A program made the position numbers and the translations under genes. The notes under the pieces are model-generated. The model had not been told where the DNA came from. It did not search any database and saw nothing but the letters and a program-made list of their open reading frames with translations. This document shows, one piece after another, positions 24,646 to 37,900 of a stretch of 64,000 bases of DNA. The DNA is from Pempheris klunzingeri (lineage: Eukaryota > Chordata > Actinopteri > Acropomatiformes > Pempheridae), in NCBI RefSeq assembly GCF_042242105.1, contig NC_092013.1, positions 3,839,987-3,903,986 on the forward strand, given 5' to 3'. How positions within the stretch are numbered: the first letter of the stretch is position 1; every line of letters starts with the position of its first letter.

Positions 24646-27600
24646 CTAAAGTATGTTGGTTCCAAAAAACACTTGTTCTGTGTTTGTCGGCTTGCAAATG
24701 GACGCCAGCTGGTTGAACTTGGGGTCAAAGCCTTGCAGCGCTTTCTGGAATGAATCATCGTCAGGAATCGTGATGTCTTCCAGCTCCGAGTGGTTGTCAG
24801 AGTCCCCCTCATCTGCATAGAGGTGAGGCTGATAGTCCAGCAGGCCTTCCTCTGTCTCCTTGATAGAAGACAGCCTCTGCAGGAGTGGAAAAATGCTCAT
24901 TTTACTGCTGCAGGCACATTCACTGTGACAGTATGTCATGCAGCAGAGTAGATCTTATAATGCACAGTAAGTGGTGCTACCAACCAGATGAAGCAGGTCT
25001 TGGAGAGCTGAGTCTGACACATAGCTTGCGTTCCTTGTGTGGAGGAAATGCATCGTGCTCATGTCGCCGATCTGTACACAACAAAAAGTTCACACTATGT
25101 TCCCTCAGCTGCTGCCTCAAAGTGTCACTTAGCACAAAGCAAAGAGTGATCTTCTACCTGCTGGGTGTGGTGGTAGCCAGCGGCTATAGGAGCATTCCAG
25201 GTCCTCTAGAGTTGGAGCGAAGAGTGAAGCAGAGGGGAGCAAAGCTGTGAATTAATATTTGAATACACATTTGATATAATTGACCTAAAGCGTGTACAGC
25301 ACCTGGTTCCAGTTCGTACTGAACAGCGAGGAATGGTTTTCACTTCTGTATTCTTCAAAGTGGTTGGAGATGAAGGTTCGTGCCGTATTCTGTTGAACAG
25401 AATGACAAGAGTAATTATCAGCTTAAGTTAAAGGGCAAAATAGCAGTTTGTAACCTTCAAAGTTCACTAAAGAATGTGAGAAAACCTGTACCTCAGAAGG
25501 TGAAAGTCCATCCATATGATTGCTATCTGTACCCACCTTTGTTGAAACGTTTTCTCGCCGTATTTCAACTTGCAGACTTTTCGTAGCAGGCGGGTCTTGG
25601 TGTTTCTTATCAGTGAACACCGCCTGAACACTGTCAGGTACCTTGAGAGAAAAAACAATCTTACTGAGACAAAAGTGGAGATGTACGCCTGGTTTGTTTG
25701 CAAATGTTTGTGAGCAGTGACCTCGCAGTCTGTTCCTGGATTCTCAATGTTTGATTCGAGGAGGGTTTCTCCAGAGGACTCGTTGGTCTGCAAGGTGACG
25801 AACTGTTTTTTGCAGGAGATGGTGACTAACATCAGCAGCAGAACTGTTGGCCAGACAGAGAGGACCGATAAATCACCGCAACAATACATGAACAGGATAC
25901 TCCGATGATAACTAAAGCCGATGGTTCACTTTCTTACACAGGAGTAAAAACAGCGAGGCAAACATGATGCCTATAGCACCAGAGGAGGCTTTTGTTGTGG
26001 TTTCTCTGCGGCCTCGACAGTCGCCCGTCTCGGAGCATTCACACACGTTCACACTGAGGTTGTAGGCGCCAGACTTTCCCTGCATGTCGGAGATCTTCAG
26101 ATAAACGGTGTGTGGGCCTGAATACACACCGGGCTCCTTCACCAAGCCAGCTGTGAACCCTTTGAGAGGTAATCACAAAATCAGATGGTCGTCCTTTTTT
26201 AACGCTTCCTGTAATATTTCACGACATGTCATAGCTATCTCTACCATATGACGGATTCAGCTTCCATTTTCCTTTGACGTCGCCCAGCAGTTTAAATGAG
26301 AAAGGCCCTCCGAAGGGGTTGTCGTCCAAGTCAGAGGCTGTGATGCTGCTGGTGGTGGGGCTGTCAGACACACACACATCCATATTGTCCTCCAACAGCT
26401 CGGGCACGTTGTCGTTCTGGTCGGCAATGTGGATGTTCAGCGTGGCCGTGCCTGTCATAGGTGGGATACCTGTGAAGACAATAGCAGCACAAAGCAGTGG
26501 ACATGCGGCTCAAAATCCTGACTCTGTCCCAAAAATGTCACACATTCGGTGAGTCCGTGCCAGCTGGCAGCACTTTGAGCTTTACCAAAATCCACTGCGT
26601 GCAGTATGACGGTGTAGAGGCCGTTAACAACATGAGGAGATTCTCTGTCAGGTGTCTTGACTGTGGTGATGTCTCCTGTGTGGGGATCCACCGTCACCCA
26701 GCCTGCAGGATCACTTCCTATCTTGTACCTGTGGGCGAACACAATTTGCTTCAGTGTAGGAGGTCCCAGACAAGAGCGCAAACATGCTGGAATAAAATGT
26801 CCCACTTACACAAAGTCTGTTGAGTGGCTGGAGTCAGGATCGACAGCGGTCACTGACGTCACCGAGGTTCCAACGGCTGTGTTCTCCTCCAGCATGACCT
26901 CTTTGACCATGACGCTGAACAGCGGGGGGTCATTGGCGTCCTCGATTTCGATGATGAGTTTGACAGAGGGACGCTGAGCTACGCCTTCAGTGGTGTTCAC
27001 TTTCCAGAGGCCTGAGGACGTCTTCTCCTCCACTTTACAGGAGAAATACGGCGCCTCATTTTCCACTGAGATGGACAGCTCCCTGTGTGCTCCCTCCTCA
27101 AAGTCCAAAGGCTGAAATGATACAGTATATTTATTCATTTCCTTATTTATCTATTAATTTATAAGGATCCCTATTAGCTGATGCACCAGGTAGTTGTCCT
27201 GGAGTGTATCATTCTTAACCCTTTAACGCCAAGTGTATCATATTTGATACATGAGTTTTTGAGACCTCTACATCATCAGTGTGATATTTTTTGATTTTTT
27301 GTATCTTATCTGTGTTTTATGTTTTTGTTTGTTTAAGATGAACAAACTGTGAGCAATAAATTGCACAAAAATGCCAGATGTAGCAAAAACGAACAAATTA
27401 AGACTTTTTAAACTTAATTTTTTTTTTTGTAATTTGTCAGAAGGTTCAATAAACACTCCAGTTTCAAAGAAATTTGAATTTTCTGGCAATTCTTTCATGG
27501 TTCAGGCATTAAAGGGTTAAAACATTCAAAAATTCAACTAAAGCACAGAGTTTAAACATTTTAACTTCAAGTATTTCTACTGTGACGGACATGTGTGTAG

Positions 27601-30600
27601 TGATTACACATCAGACCTGGGTGGTCGTCCTGTAATGTGAAGCAGCACTTACTTTAACTACCGTCAGGATTCCATCGTTCGTGTCTGGATCTGTCTCTAT
27701 TTTAAAGTGCTCTCCCTCGTCACCCTGTATGGTGTATCTGGCTCTCCACGCCGGGCTGTTTGGTGTGTCTTTGTCCGTCACATGCAGCCGCATGGGAGAA
27801 CCGCCGCTCTCATCTTCTCTTACTTTGCCAGAGCCCTGTAGTGTAAATCCAGGGTGCACAGGTCGGGAGGAAAAATGCAGAAATGTGTCAACACTATTTT
27901 CTGCATGCACACACCCCATGTCAATAAATAGACAAATTTCCATCCATGTTTATTTGTACAAGCATCTATTGTTGTTTTTCTGCCCATAGAGCTGATATGT
28001 CTTTTTGAAGGTGTAAAATTGACAGGATAAACACTGGAACAGTGATGTGAAAGTAGTTTTCTTTTTATACTACAAGACATTCATCTTATTTGCTGAATAT
28101 TCTTTTGGTTGTAGTAAGGAAATGTAAAACTGCATGTATATTATGTATATTTTCCATTCAAGAACGTAGAACCAGAGTGAAAGAAGTGTATGAAACTGAG
28201 AAAAAATACTAATATACTGAAAAAACACTTAATAATGAATAATTCCTAAGGCTGTTGAGAGATGTTGAGAAGCCATCATGTAATTTATTGCAAACTGATA
28301 CTGACACTAACTTCACTAGTTTTTGTTTGTGTGTTTCAACTTAATTTGAAATCTTTTTGTAAATCATCCATGTGCTCTTATGATTAAAATCACGAACATG
28401 GTTCCTTGGACACATAAAGTTCAAATATTGATATTTTCATCCACACAGCAGCACCACAGATGTGTTAAAGCATGAGGGGCTGTGTCATCTGCAGACATCA
28501 TTGCAATGCTGTTGAGGATTTGTCAAGCAAGATGGCCGCCTACTGTCTGTCCGCTGATGGTTGGGAGGTGGTTGTTGGCGTCCTGGACGTGAATAACAAC
28601 AGTGGTGGAACTGGACAGACTGACCACTTCCCCGTGGTCCTTGGCCTCCAGCAGCACTGTGAACTTTTCCGCCACCTTCATACAAGCAAATAAAGATGGT
28701 TCATCGTTTTTTTTCTTCTACTTTCATGAGCGTATCTTGCATCCAATTCCTTGAAAGCAGCTTAATCATTTTGCACAATATGTAACCAGTTGTTTTCATT
28801 AAAGGTTTACCAGTTTTCTTACCAACGTATGTACTGAATGAAGTGTTAATGAGACATATGGACACCAAATTACTTCCTTATGAATGACTCCAAAGGAAAC
28901 TCACCCTGCGGCTCGTTTTACTTCATATAAGTGTTGTATAAGAAAAATACATAACATATAATTAGCCAGTGCTTGAGGCAAACATGCTGTACATAATTCC
29001 ATACATAACCAACAAGCACGTCATGATTTCACACTCTCTAATCAGCTGAAGACCAAGCAGAACAGGTACTGCTGCTATAATTCGATCTACAGTGTAGTGC
29101 GTTACTGACGCACGAATCAAAGGGAGCTCTTGCCTCGTGATCCAAGCATCCTTTGAACGAGATTACTCCAGACTCATCGATGAAGAACTCAGTGTCTGGA
29201 AGGTCTGGAGACACAGATTTGAGCTCAAAGTGGAACGTAGAGTTTGGTGTCCCTCTCTGGTCTCTGTCGTAGGCCACAGCCGCCAGGAGGTGGGAGCCTG
29301 TTGGGAAACAACACAGGAGTGCATTTAAATAGAGACTGTAGGTAAGAAAAACAAGTAAAACAAATGGGATATGGCTTCTTTTACTCTTTACCTTGTGCAC
29401 TTTTCTCATCAATGTTGATTTCATACAGATCCTTGTAAAAGAGCGGAGGGTTGTCGTTGATGTCCAGTATGGAAATCTCAACTCCTAATTTAGTGTCAAT
29501 GGATGAATCTGCCTTTCTGGCCTCAAACCTCAGCTACGGAGTGAAAGATACGTCTCAGAGTTAGCCCCAGTTCTGACGGGTTCATTGAGAATATCACACA
29601 TATCCCTGATTAGTGTGTAGAAGTTTACAGCAGCACAGATACGATGTTGGTTTGTAATGTGTGTTGAGCCGCACCGAGAGCGTCGTCCTCTCTTCATAGT
29701 CCAGGGCCTTGTGGACAGACACCATGCCAGACTCCTTATCGATGGAGATGACTCCCTTTGGCTCCTCATCCACTCCTTCCCCGAAGAGATGAAAGTATAC
29801 TTGATATTTCCGATCGACTATTATCTACAGACAAAGACTTTACAGTCAGATTTGGGGAGCCTGAGACCTGCATTAGTCATTTATACATTTTCACGATGAA
29901 GAAACACCACCTAGATTTGGATATATATATATTATATATTACAGATATAGACAACTAATTAAAGAATTGATTGTTGATTTACAAATATAGATGTTTGGTA
30001 TCTATATTTATTATAATTAATAGGTATAGTGGAGTTTGCTATTTGTGTTTGAAAATGAACACAGAGCCTATTTATTTGTCGACTCAAAGTCGGACTAGTT
30101 TTCTTCACTGGTTTTCTCACCTCGCCCAGCTCGTAAGGGAAGGGACCTGGATACCCCTCTTCAATAGAGAAGGAGTCGATGATCCAAGTCCTCTTGTGGC
30201 GGCTCAGCACCTCCGAGCATGTTGCAAGTGACGAATAATAAACCTGAAAGACGAGTCATAATATATAAACGTAGGAATGTTTGTTGACATGAAAGGCTAT
30301 AGGTCACAAGTCCAAGGCTCATCGTGCTGCATAGTGGATGAACCAGTTCCACTGAAACGTACACCAGGACTTTCTACTGAAACAACAGTATCACAAAGGG
30401 ACACTGTGTTCAGCACCTTATGTTTGACCATAGAGTAAAGTTTTTAGATTGCTTGTACACATTAAAGCAGTTCATTTTACACAAATATTTGCCGACTTAT
30501 TAAATACTTATGCTGGAAGATATTGACACAAGCATCAACTTATTATGGAACTTACCAGAAGAAAAACAAAGTGACTGATTTCTACAGATAATAATCAAAC

Positions 30601-30778
30601 CCTTCCAACCTCATTGCATAGTAAAAGGTGGTGCTGTGTCCAACTTCATTCCCAAATAAAGAAAAATAAGTATTAATGTCAAATTTAATCAGGTTAATTA
30701 GATGCCTAAAATGAAGAAATAGCATTTATCTCAAATGAAAGTGTTGCTACATACCAAGAGGAAGAGGCAGAGCATCAT
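24646..30778 (-). CDS. cdh26: Cadherin-26-like single-pass cadherin
   Basis: Calcium-dependent cell-adhesion protein. Coding exons (high to low) are 30755-30778, 30121-30243, 29675-29824, 29392-29533, 29134-29297, 28544-28675, 27653-27835, 26810-27111, 26586-26728, 26245-26469, 25938-26159, 25722-25843, 25537-25641, 25303-25389, 25158-25205, 24985-25071 and 24646-24876; phases close to 829 aa, close to human CDH26. There is a short hydrophobic start (MMLCLFLL), a furin-type RHKR at 23-26, and mature TWIID with Trp at position 2. Calcium motifs are DINDNPP (about 123), DANNH (about 233), DANDPP and DQNDNVP, followed by a membrane-proximal Cys-containing domain. The transmembrane segment is about 590-613. 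The acidic cytoplasmic tail ends with a classical-cadherin-like catenin-binding segment (DDDSFQKALQGFDPKFNQLA). Intron 5 appears to use a GC donor. The first exon, only 8 codons, is the least certain. Confidence 0.9.
27215..27520. mobile_element. piggyBac-type non-autonomous MITE in a cdh26 intron
   Basis: The element is 298 bp (27219-27516), bounded on both sides by TTAA (27215-27218 and 27517-27520), the target duplication of piggyBac transposons. The termini are inverted: CCCTTTAACGCC at left and GGCATTAAAGGG at right, with one mismatch over 12 bp. Just inside the left end is a small palindrome TGTATCATATTTGATACA. The interior is AT-rich with no transposase. It lies between the exons at 27653-27835 and 26810-27111. 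Confidence 0.75.
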
Positions 30779-30938
30779 GCTGGTTGAGTACTTCCAGCTC
30801 CGAGTGTTCCACGACTGACTTTCTGACTTTCTGACTTTGGAGCAAAAAGCATGAGACCCTGCCCTCCCTGTTTTACCCACCCACTCACATGAATATAGTA
30901 ACTGCAGGTTACAGCGTGCATGTGTGTACATGTACATA

Positions 30939-30941
<3 letters not shown>

Positions 30942-30974
<33 letters not shown>
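30942..30974. repeat. (GT)n microsatellite upstream of cdh26
   Basis: An uninterrupted GT/TG run followed by a short GA run. It lies about 160 bp upstream of the putative cdh26 start codon, so it may sit in the promoter or 5' leader. Confidence 0.95.
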
Positions 30975-30983
<9 letters not shown>

Positions 30984-31413
30984 ATGTGTCTATAGGTGTG
31001 TATGTGTTTGTCCAACCGACATTTCTATAATCTTCAACACGTCACTGTTTGTTCATGAGGTTTTCTTAAGGATTAAGGACCATTTAAAGCACAGCTTATA
31101 GTTTCTGGGTGTCGGTGTGCAGTGTTTGCTTAACAATCTGCACTTTTGCTATAAGACTGATAGGTAGATGAAGTCTTTTTGCTCTTTATATATGTGACTC
31201 CTTCTTATACAGCATACGTTGCAGGATCTCAGCACTCTGCAAACTGGTTGCTGACCGGTTCTAGCTGCAGCATCCTCAAGCTTCCCCTGGAGCATAATTT
31301 TTTACTGCTGTCTGAAAGAGGCTAAGCCATTCTTCACATTTACTAAAACACCTTGAATTAACTAGGAACTGTTTAACAAATAAGAAATAGCTGAATAAAT
31401 TATACCCTCTTCC

Positions 31414-31419
31414 TTTATT
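31414..31419 (-). terminator. Probable dbndd2 poly(A) signal (AATAAA)
   Basis: The minus-strand AATAAA lies about 480 bp past the dysbindin-domain gene stop (31901) and about 640 bp before the cdh26 start. It is the first such hexamer downstream. The assignment is inferred from position. Confidence 0.45.
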
Positions 31420-31900
31420 GTTAGAACAAAGAGATCTTGTGAGATATCGGTTTCAAATCAGAGCTAGAAAACAGAAGCTGCGTTTGCAGGGCATCAAAAA
31501 CTGTACATTGAATAATCTGAAGCCTTCTACTTATAATCACACATCATCCACTTATTATGTGCTACTCCAGGCGCTGCTGGCTCGTGTTAATACTGTACAA
31601 AAGTCCACCATTCAACAGGGAGAGCAGGTCCTTCAACACATGCCAAAACATGAATGGAGACAGGTGAGAATGCATTGGAGAGCTTCATACTTATAGTTCA
31701 TAGTCCCCACAAAACCCAACGAACAACTCATAAATCAAAGGAAAGGTTGAAAGCAGTGTTTGGAGCCGGTGTGTGGAAGACTGTCTGAGCTGAGAGGCCT
31801 CAATCAGCGGCTCCAGTCCCAAAGTCCACTCCTCTTCACCCACGGCCTGGGTGTCATCTACCAAGCTGCAGGTGAAGATCTACTGCGGAGAGGGTGCGTC

Positions 31901-34900
31901 CTACGAAGACGACGCCGGAGTCTGAATTTTCACCTTTTCTACCTCTGGAGGAGCGTTTCTTCGTTTGGCCGTGCTGGTGTGTGATTCCTCATCGTCAGAC
32001 CTGACCACAGGGGTGTCTCCCCCGTTGGCGTTGGTGGTCTGGCTGTCGGAGGAGGAGGTTGAAGATGTGGAGGACATGCGGGACTTGTCCAGACCTTCAA
32101 GGACATGTCGAAAGAGTCCATTGCTGATGACTTCCTCGTTGTTGTTGTTTCCTTGGACAGATAAAAACAAAGAATATTGTTTAGGGATTTGAATGTGACG
32201 TGTGTTTTTATAATCTCTGCTCTATTTCCAGGTTTCATACCTGGCAGTGGGGAGGTCAGCACCCCCTCCTCTCCCCCAGAGCTGAAGAAGACATCCAAAG
32301 CCTCCTGGTCAGAGATGTCAATCAGCTCCATCTGGTCCAGCAAGTCCACGTTCACCTCCATGGATGAGATGCTGCCAATTGGAGCTGCAGGAGAGGGGAT
32401 GCAGTGAAATGATGTTCATCTGTGTATGAACACAAACATATTTGCATGAGTGCCACCGGTCCAACTCACGCCTCTTATAGTCTCGGATACAAAGGTGCGC
32501 CGAGGACAGGTAGACGTCCACATCGTGCTGGAAGACCTCCTCAAAGAAGCGCTGTCTCTCTCTCAGCTTGAGCTGCTGTGCTGCGTCCACATCTGGGAGC
32601 CTCTGGCCTCGCTCGGTCTCCGCTGGCAACGACAACAGAGGGGCAGGAAGTTATGTGACGTGTGAGGGAAACCTTCATACCTGATGCCTGGAGATTTGAG
32701 GCCAGAGAGTTTGAAAATATGTGCACACCAAAGAAAAGGGGTTTCATAGACTAGTTACTCCACTCTGGACGTAGGCGTGCTGATGATGTTTAACGTGTCG
32801 CATAGTTTGAGAATCATTTTAAGTCACACAGGGGTCAAATGTTGGTAGCCAGAAGGTGGAGACATTGAGCTGTAAGTGAGAGACATAAGGAGGTGGACTC
32901 CCCCTTTCATGGGGAATTAAACTTTGCAAGGAGACGTAATGAAAAGTCAAACATAACTTATCAAAATGAATAAAAGATACTGTTGTTGTCTTAAGTGCAA
33001 AAAACTGCATCCATTTTCCACTAAACTTTCACTCCTTCGGATTATGATTCATCCCACTGATAAAAACAAACTGTTGCTTTCTTCACAAAGCTAATTAAAC
33101 AGCCTCTGCAAACATCCACACTGTGCTGTCCTGCATGTTTACTGAACCAGCTCCGATCCATTGATTTGCAAACAGTAAGCTGCCAGGTCCTTGACTGAGT
33201 TAATCTCGTTTGAGATACCATCCGATCCCATTTCCCCCCTCATCAGCATCCTTGTAATAAAGCTGAGTGCAAGTCCAATGCATGCGTGCGAGCGGAGCGG
33301 TGAACTGCAGCAGTGTGGCTGTGAGAGCAAAGAGGAGAGGGGGAATGCTGGACTCTATAGATGCTGCAGATGGTGGAGGATTTTTAATGAAAAGCAACGC
33401 ACAGAAGAAGCTGATTTGTTCGTTTATGCGTTGTGGGAAAGGCCTGTTAGCGTAGCTTAGCATAAAGACTGAAAACGGGGGGAAACAGCTAGCCTGGGTC
33501 TGTCTAACATCAGCTCACCAGCTCCTCTAAAGCTGATTTATTGTTTGTTTTTTTTTAGGTTTTGTAAGTGTTGAAGGGAGGATGACAGGAAATCTACCAC
33601 TTGGACTCAGCGGAGGGGCAGAGTCTATAAAAAGGGATGGGAGGCTCACCTTCCTGGTCTGAGACACACCTGAGGGAGCAGCTTTGTTCAGTGGTTGATT
33701 TGATTTGGAGGAAAAAAATATGCTTTGAATCAGGATTTGAATGGTGAAACATTTCTTTTAGTTCTTGGTGTTAAAGATTTGTTAAATAGTGGGTAAAAGG
33801 CATTATTTTCTTGATGCTGAGGTGAGACACATCAGCCAACAATGAAAGTATGCTCAAGCACAACAGAAATGTTTTTAATTAGGTTTTTTATCGACAAAAT
33901 TACATTTAACAAGCTTCTTGCTTGAGGGGGAAGGTTGCTGCATTTTTCACTACATACTCTGAATTTGAACTGACAAATGTTGGAATCTTTTATTATTAAG
34001 TGCTATTTCCTCCACTTAATCCATATGCTGCAGTCACAAGGGCCACGTCTGGGTTTCAAAGAGCTTTTACAGCCTCCAGGCAGGGATTGAGCTAACTGGA
34101 TGGGCCTCTCAAGCCTTGTCTAAACTAGGAACAATGTGAAGATTATCTAGCCTATGTTGAGAGCAGCAGTCACAACAGCTCTACAAATACACCAGTGAGT
34201 GATGGAGGAAAGACATTTAGCTTAGGATGTTTACAATGCCAGGAAAGCAAAGGTTTCCAGGGATTCTCTGTTGTCTTTAACAACATGAAGAGGCTCCCAC
34301 TGACTCAACCTGTCTCATAATGAGCTACAACCATAACTCCATAACTGCAGGAGAAACCTGCAACCACTGCAAATCCCCAGAAATGTAGATGCAGCCTAAA
34401 AGCAGCGGTCGCCGTCCTCAGAGTGCTTCCTCAGCACTGTCCTCGCCACGAGTCGAGCGCGGCCACATGTCTGTGGTGACGGAGGGACGCGCTCCTGTCA
34501 CTGCAGCTCTGCTCTGCCCTGTTTGACAGCCGGCCTCCTGGGTACAGGAGCCTCACTGGGATCAGACGGGCAGACCGCATCGGAGGGAGGAGCGGAAGAG
34601 GACAGCTCAAAGCCCAGGGCCGGACCGGCTGACAGCACCTATGGGCATACAGTATATGTGTGCATAGAGGAAATGCAGAAATATAGACGTGGTTCCCCAA
34701 AGACTGAAAAAACATGAAGTGTACGAGGAAACTGACTGCAAAAAGTGATGAGTTGACAACATCTGCCTTGGCACAGAGCTCAGACTTCGGTTTAAATGAT
34801 GAACAATCAACAAAACATCCCCGTGTTTTGTTTTGTCAAGGCAGTGAACCCTAACACCTACAAACTGAGAGGCCCTGAGATGGTGATGATCGCGCTGTGC

Positions 34901-37900
34901 AGCCTGACAAAGTATACGGCTTTCTCTGTGCCGTCAGACAAGATGAGATCCGTCTCTACACCACCTACAGTTTGGTGGTCAGAATCCGTTCTCATACTGA
35001 AAACGACACCACTGGTTGGGTGAATGAGCTACAATGGCTCCTTCGGGGCAATCGTGCCAAAGTACACCAGCTAAAAGTGCTCGTTTTTACCACTGACAGG
35101 CTCAGATTGTGTCTCACAACGTTACAGAAAGGATCCATGCAGAGATAGAACTGGAAGATCCTTTTGGTTTAACCACAAACAGACCTTCTATCATTCAGAT
35201 CAAAGCCACCAGACTCCATTGATTAAAATAAAGCAATTTAACATTTGAGTTGCTGTCTTGTCTTGATCATTTAGTCTGCTATCGTGTGACTTAGTTCAGA
35301 TCCAACACAATAATTGAATGAGAGATCAAAATTGCTGTTTTTGTCAATGGAGTCTGGTGGGTTTGAAAAGATCCTTTTTGTCTAAAGGATCTTACAGGTT
35401 TATCTCTGTAGGGATCCTTTCTGTAATGTCGTCACCAGTCATTTTGAACTCAAAACATGTAGAAAAAAGGCCCCTAGTTTAAAAACACAGGTGAGATCCT
35501 TTAACTTATGTCACATGACCCACCCCAGGATCTTTTCCTAAACCTAACCAAGTAGTTCTGGTGTCTAAATCTAACCCAACAGCGACCCTGTGACTGTGTC
35601 ACCCCCTTTTGACGTTTAATACTGTCACACAGTGAGCGTCTGCATTGGACCCTCAGAAAAGATGATGTTTGGGTTCATATAAGAATTTTCTCAGTCTCAC
35701 TTTCGGTTTTACATGAGACACAAACCTCCCGACTCAAAGTCCAGTGTTCGTCCCATCAAACCAGCCCTCCATGACCTCCATAAGCAGACTTTTTTGCTGT
35801 TATGCTCTAAAGGGTGCCTTATGCACCGGTATCAGACTCTACAGGTGGTGACAAAGCGCCGGGTTTTGACCCCCTGGGAACGACAACAGTCTCTGACTCT
35901 AGTGATGTCACTTTATCACTTTTTGCACGGTTCCCACTGGAGCTACAAAAGGTTCCCTCAGACCTGTAATCACACTTCGGCGTGTAATATCAGTCTCACT
36001 TCCTCTTTAAGTAATGTCCGTCATTTACCAAACAGGGACAGACAGCAGATGCCACTTTAAGTCCCCTGCAAGAGGTGATGTTAGTGATTACAAAGTAATT
36101 AAGTTTGGCTGTGCAGCCACTAACTAAGGGTGGAGCTGCTCTTTCCTGGTTGTAATCTTAAAAAGAAAAGTGATGCTCTCAGATGTTGCTGGATGATTGA
36201 TTACAAATTGTTTATCTTGCGTCAGTCTTTTTTGTCTTTGTGTAGATGTCGGGGGTGTGTGTGTGTGTGTGTGTGTGTGCCTGCGATGCTCTCTTCTCCT
36301 TGCACTGTTACACAATCAGAAACACTTTTGTCAAAGGGAGCAACGCTGACAAAGCAGGATGTCAGTCACAATCAGGAGCTGCCCGTTTGATGTGTGTGCT
36401 TGGATGAAAAGAGCTCCTTGTTTAACGTGACCAGCTGAGGACATCGTGTCAAACAAAACTGAGTTTGTACCGGCTGAATGGTCATCCTTTCTTTCCTGTC
36501 AAACGGAGAGCAGACAGGACTCAAACCGCATGTTCGAGCTGCAACCGCCTCCAAGAAAACGACGCCTTCCATCACTGCAGCTTTAAACAAACTGCTTATC
36601 CTGGAGTTTTTTCCCCACTCAGTTCACAGTTCAATAATTGATCTCATCATTGATTGTTTCTACTTAAAGGCTGAGGCCTGCGGAGAGCTAAAGGTTAGCC
36701 ACAGATGTATATCCTCGCATTGATTTTGCTTCCCTATCCAGTTCTTTTTTCCACTGAATCACTCCGATCGATGCGGCTTCCCCGGCCGCTGACGACCCCT
36801 CCGACCTCTGATTAGCACAACCGCTCACAGGGGGGAAAATCCTGTGTCACAAGGAAGAAAGCCTGGCCATGAGATTACACGTTGGGTCTGCTGCAGCCCC
36901 GCCACAACCCAAAGACTGTAGCTTCATACCACAAGATGCCTGGAGGGCCTGTGGCTGCTCGAGACACACAGAGAGAGAGAGACGACAGAGACAAACAACC
37001 TGCAGGCTCCAGCTTGACTTTGTGTTCTGTGTGTGTTTGATTCATTCTGTCTTTCTTTTTTCCTTCTTTATCACTGTCTTTTTATCCAAACCTCTGTCTT
37101 TCTTTCTCCAGTTGAGTCTCTGTTTTCTTTCATTTCATTTCAGCATGTTTGGTCTGGACCTGCTCTTTATGGCCGGCGTCTTGAGATAACACTGTTGTGA
37201 ACTGGCGCTCTTTCTTCCATCGTTCTATTTTCATCTTTCTGATTTTCTGTCTGTTTGTCTTTTTCTGTTTCAGCAGTCTGTCTTTTTGTTTTTCTCTCTC
37301 TTTCTGTATTCCTTCCTGTCTTCTTCTGTCTATCTGTCACTTTCTATCCATTCTATTCCCTTTATACTTCTCTCTTTCTCTCTCCCTGTATCATATTTGT
37401 CTCCCCCTCCTTCCTTCCTCTGACTGCTCGGGGACTTGAGAAAAGGAAAAGGTCATAGATCAGGGCTCAGGACCAGCTATGCAGAATGACTGCAACTGAC
37501 AGAAAGACGGGGACGGACACAGCGGGCCGGACGTGCATGCGAGCCACTCTGCCTCCCCACATAAAGACAAACCCAGATCCTCCGCTGGGGGAGGAGGAGG
37601 GGGCGGCAGAGAGAGAAAGGGCCCATTCAGAGGCGAACAAAAGCAGGGAACGGGACTGGCCTGCCCTCCTTAGACATGCTGCTACTTACAGGAAGTCATT
37701 TCAGATGTAGTGGAGGGTGAACACCCTTAAACACACCTTTAATTTGTTTAGTAGGGTCAGATCCGTAACCGATCAGGAGATGCTTGTTAAATTCCTCCTG
37801 TTTTTTCCTGCATATTTTTTCTCTTAAATCAGAAAACAGACTTTTCAGAAGAGTCAGAAGCTGTCAGCAGACCTAAAGCATCATCCCCACATGAGGATAC

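Noticed and set aside
30731-31015. Longer N-terminus for cdh26 through the repeat region
   Set aside because: The upstream part is translated GT microsatellite (HTHTHT), and the ATG at 30778 gives a hydrophobic signal start.
35721-35780. tRNA-like 3' half (CCCGACTC...AGTGTTCGTCC)
   Set aside because: No matching acceptor stem or anticodon arm; looks like part of an old interspersed repeat.
37197-37458. Plus-strand frames rich in Phe, Leu and Ser
   Set aside because: Products of a polypyrimidine low-complexity tract, not membrane proteins.
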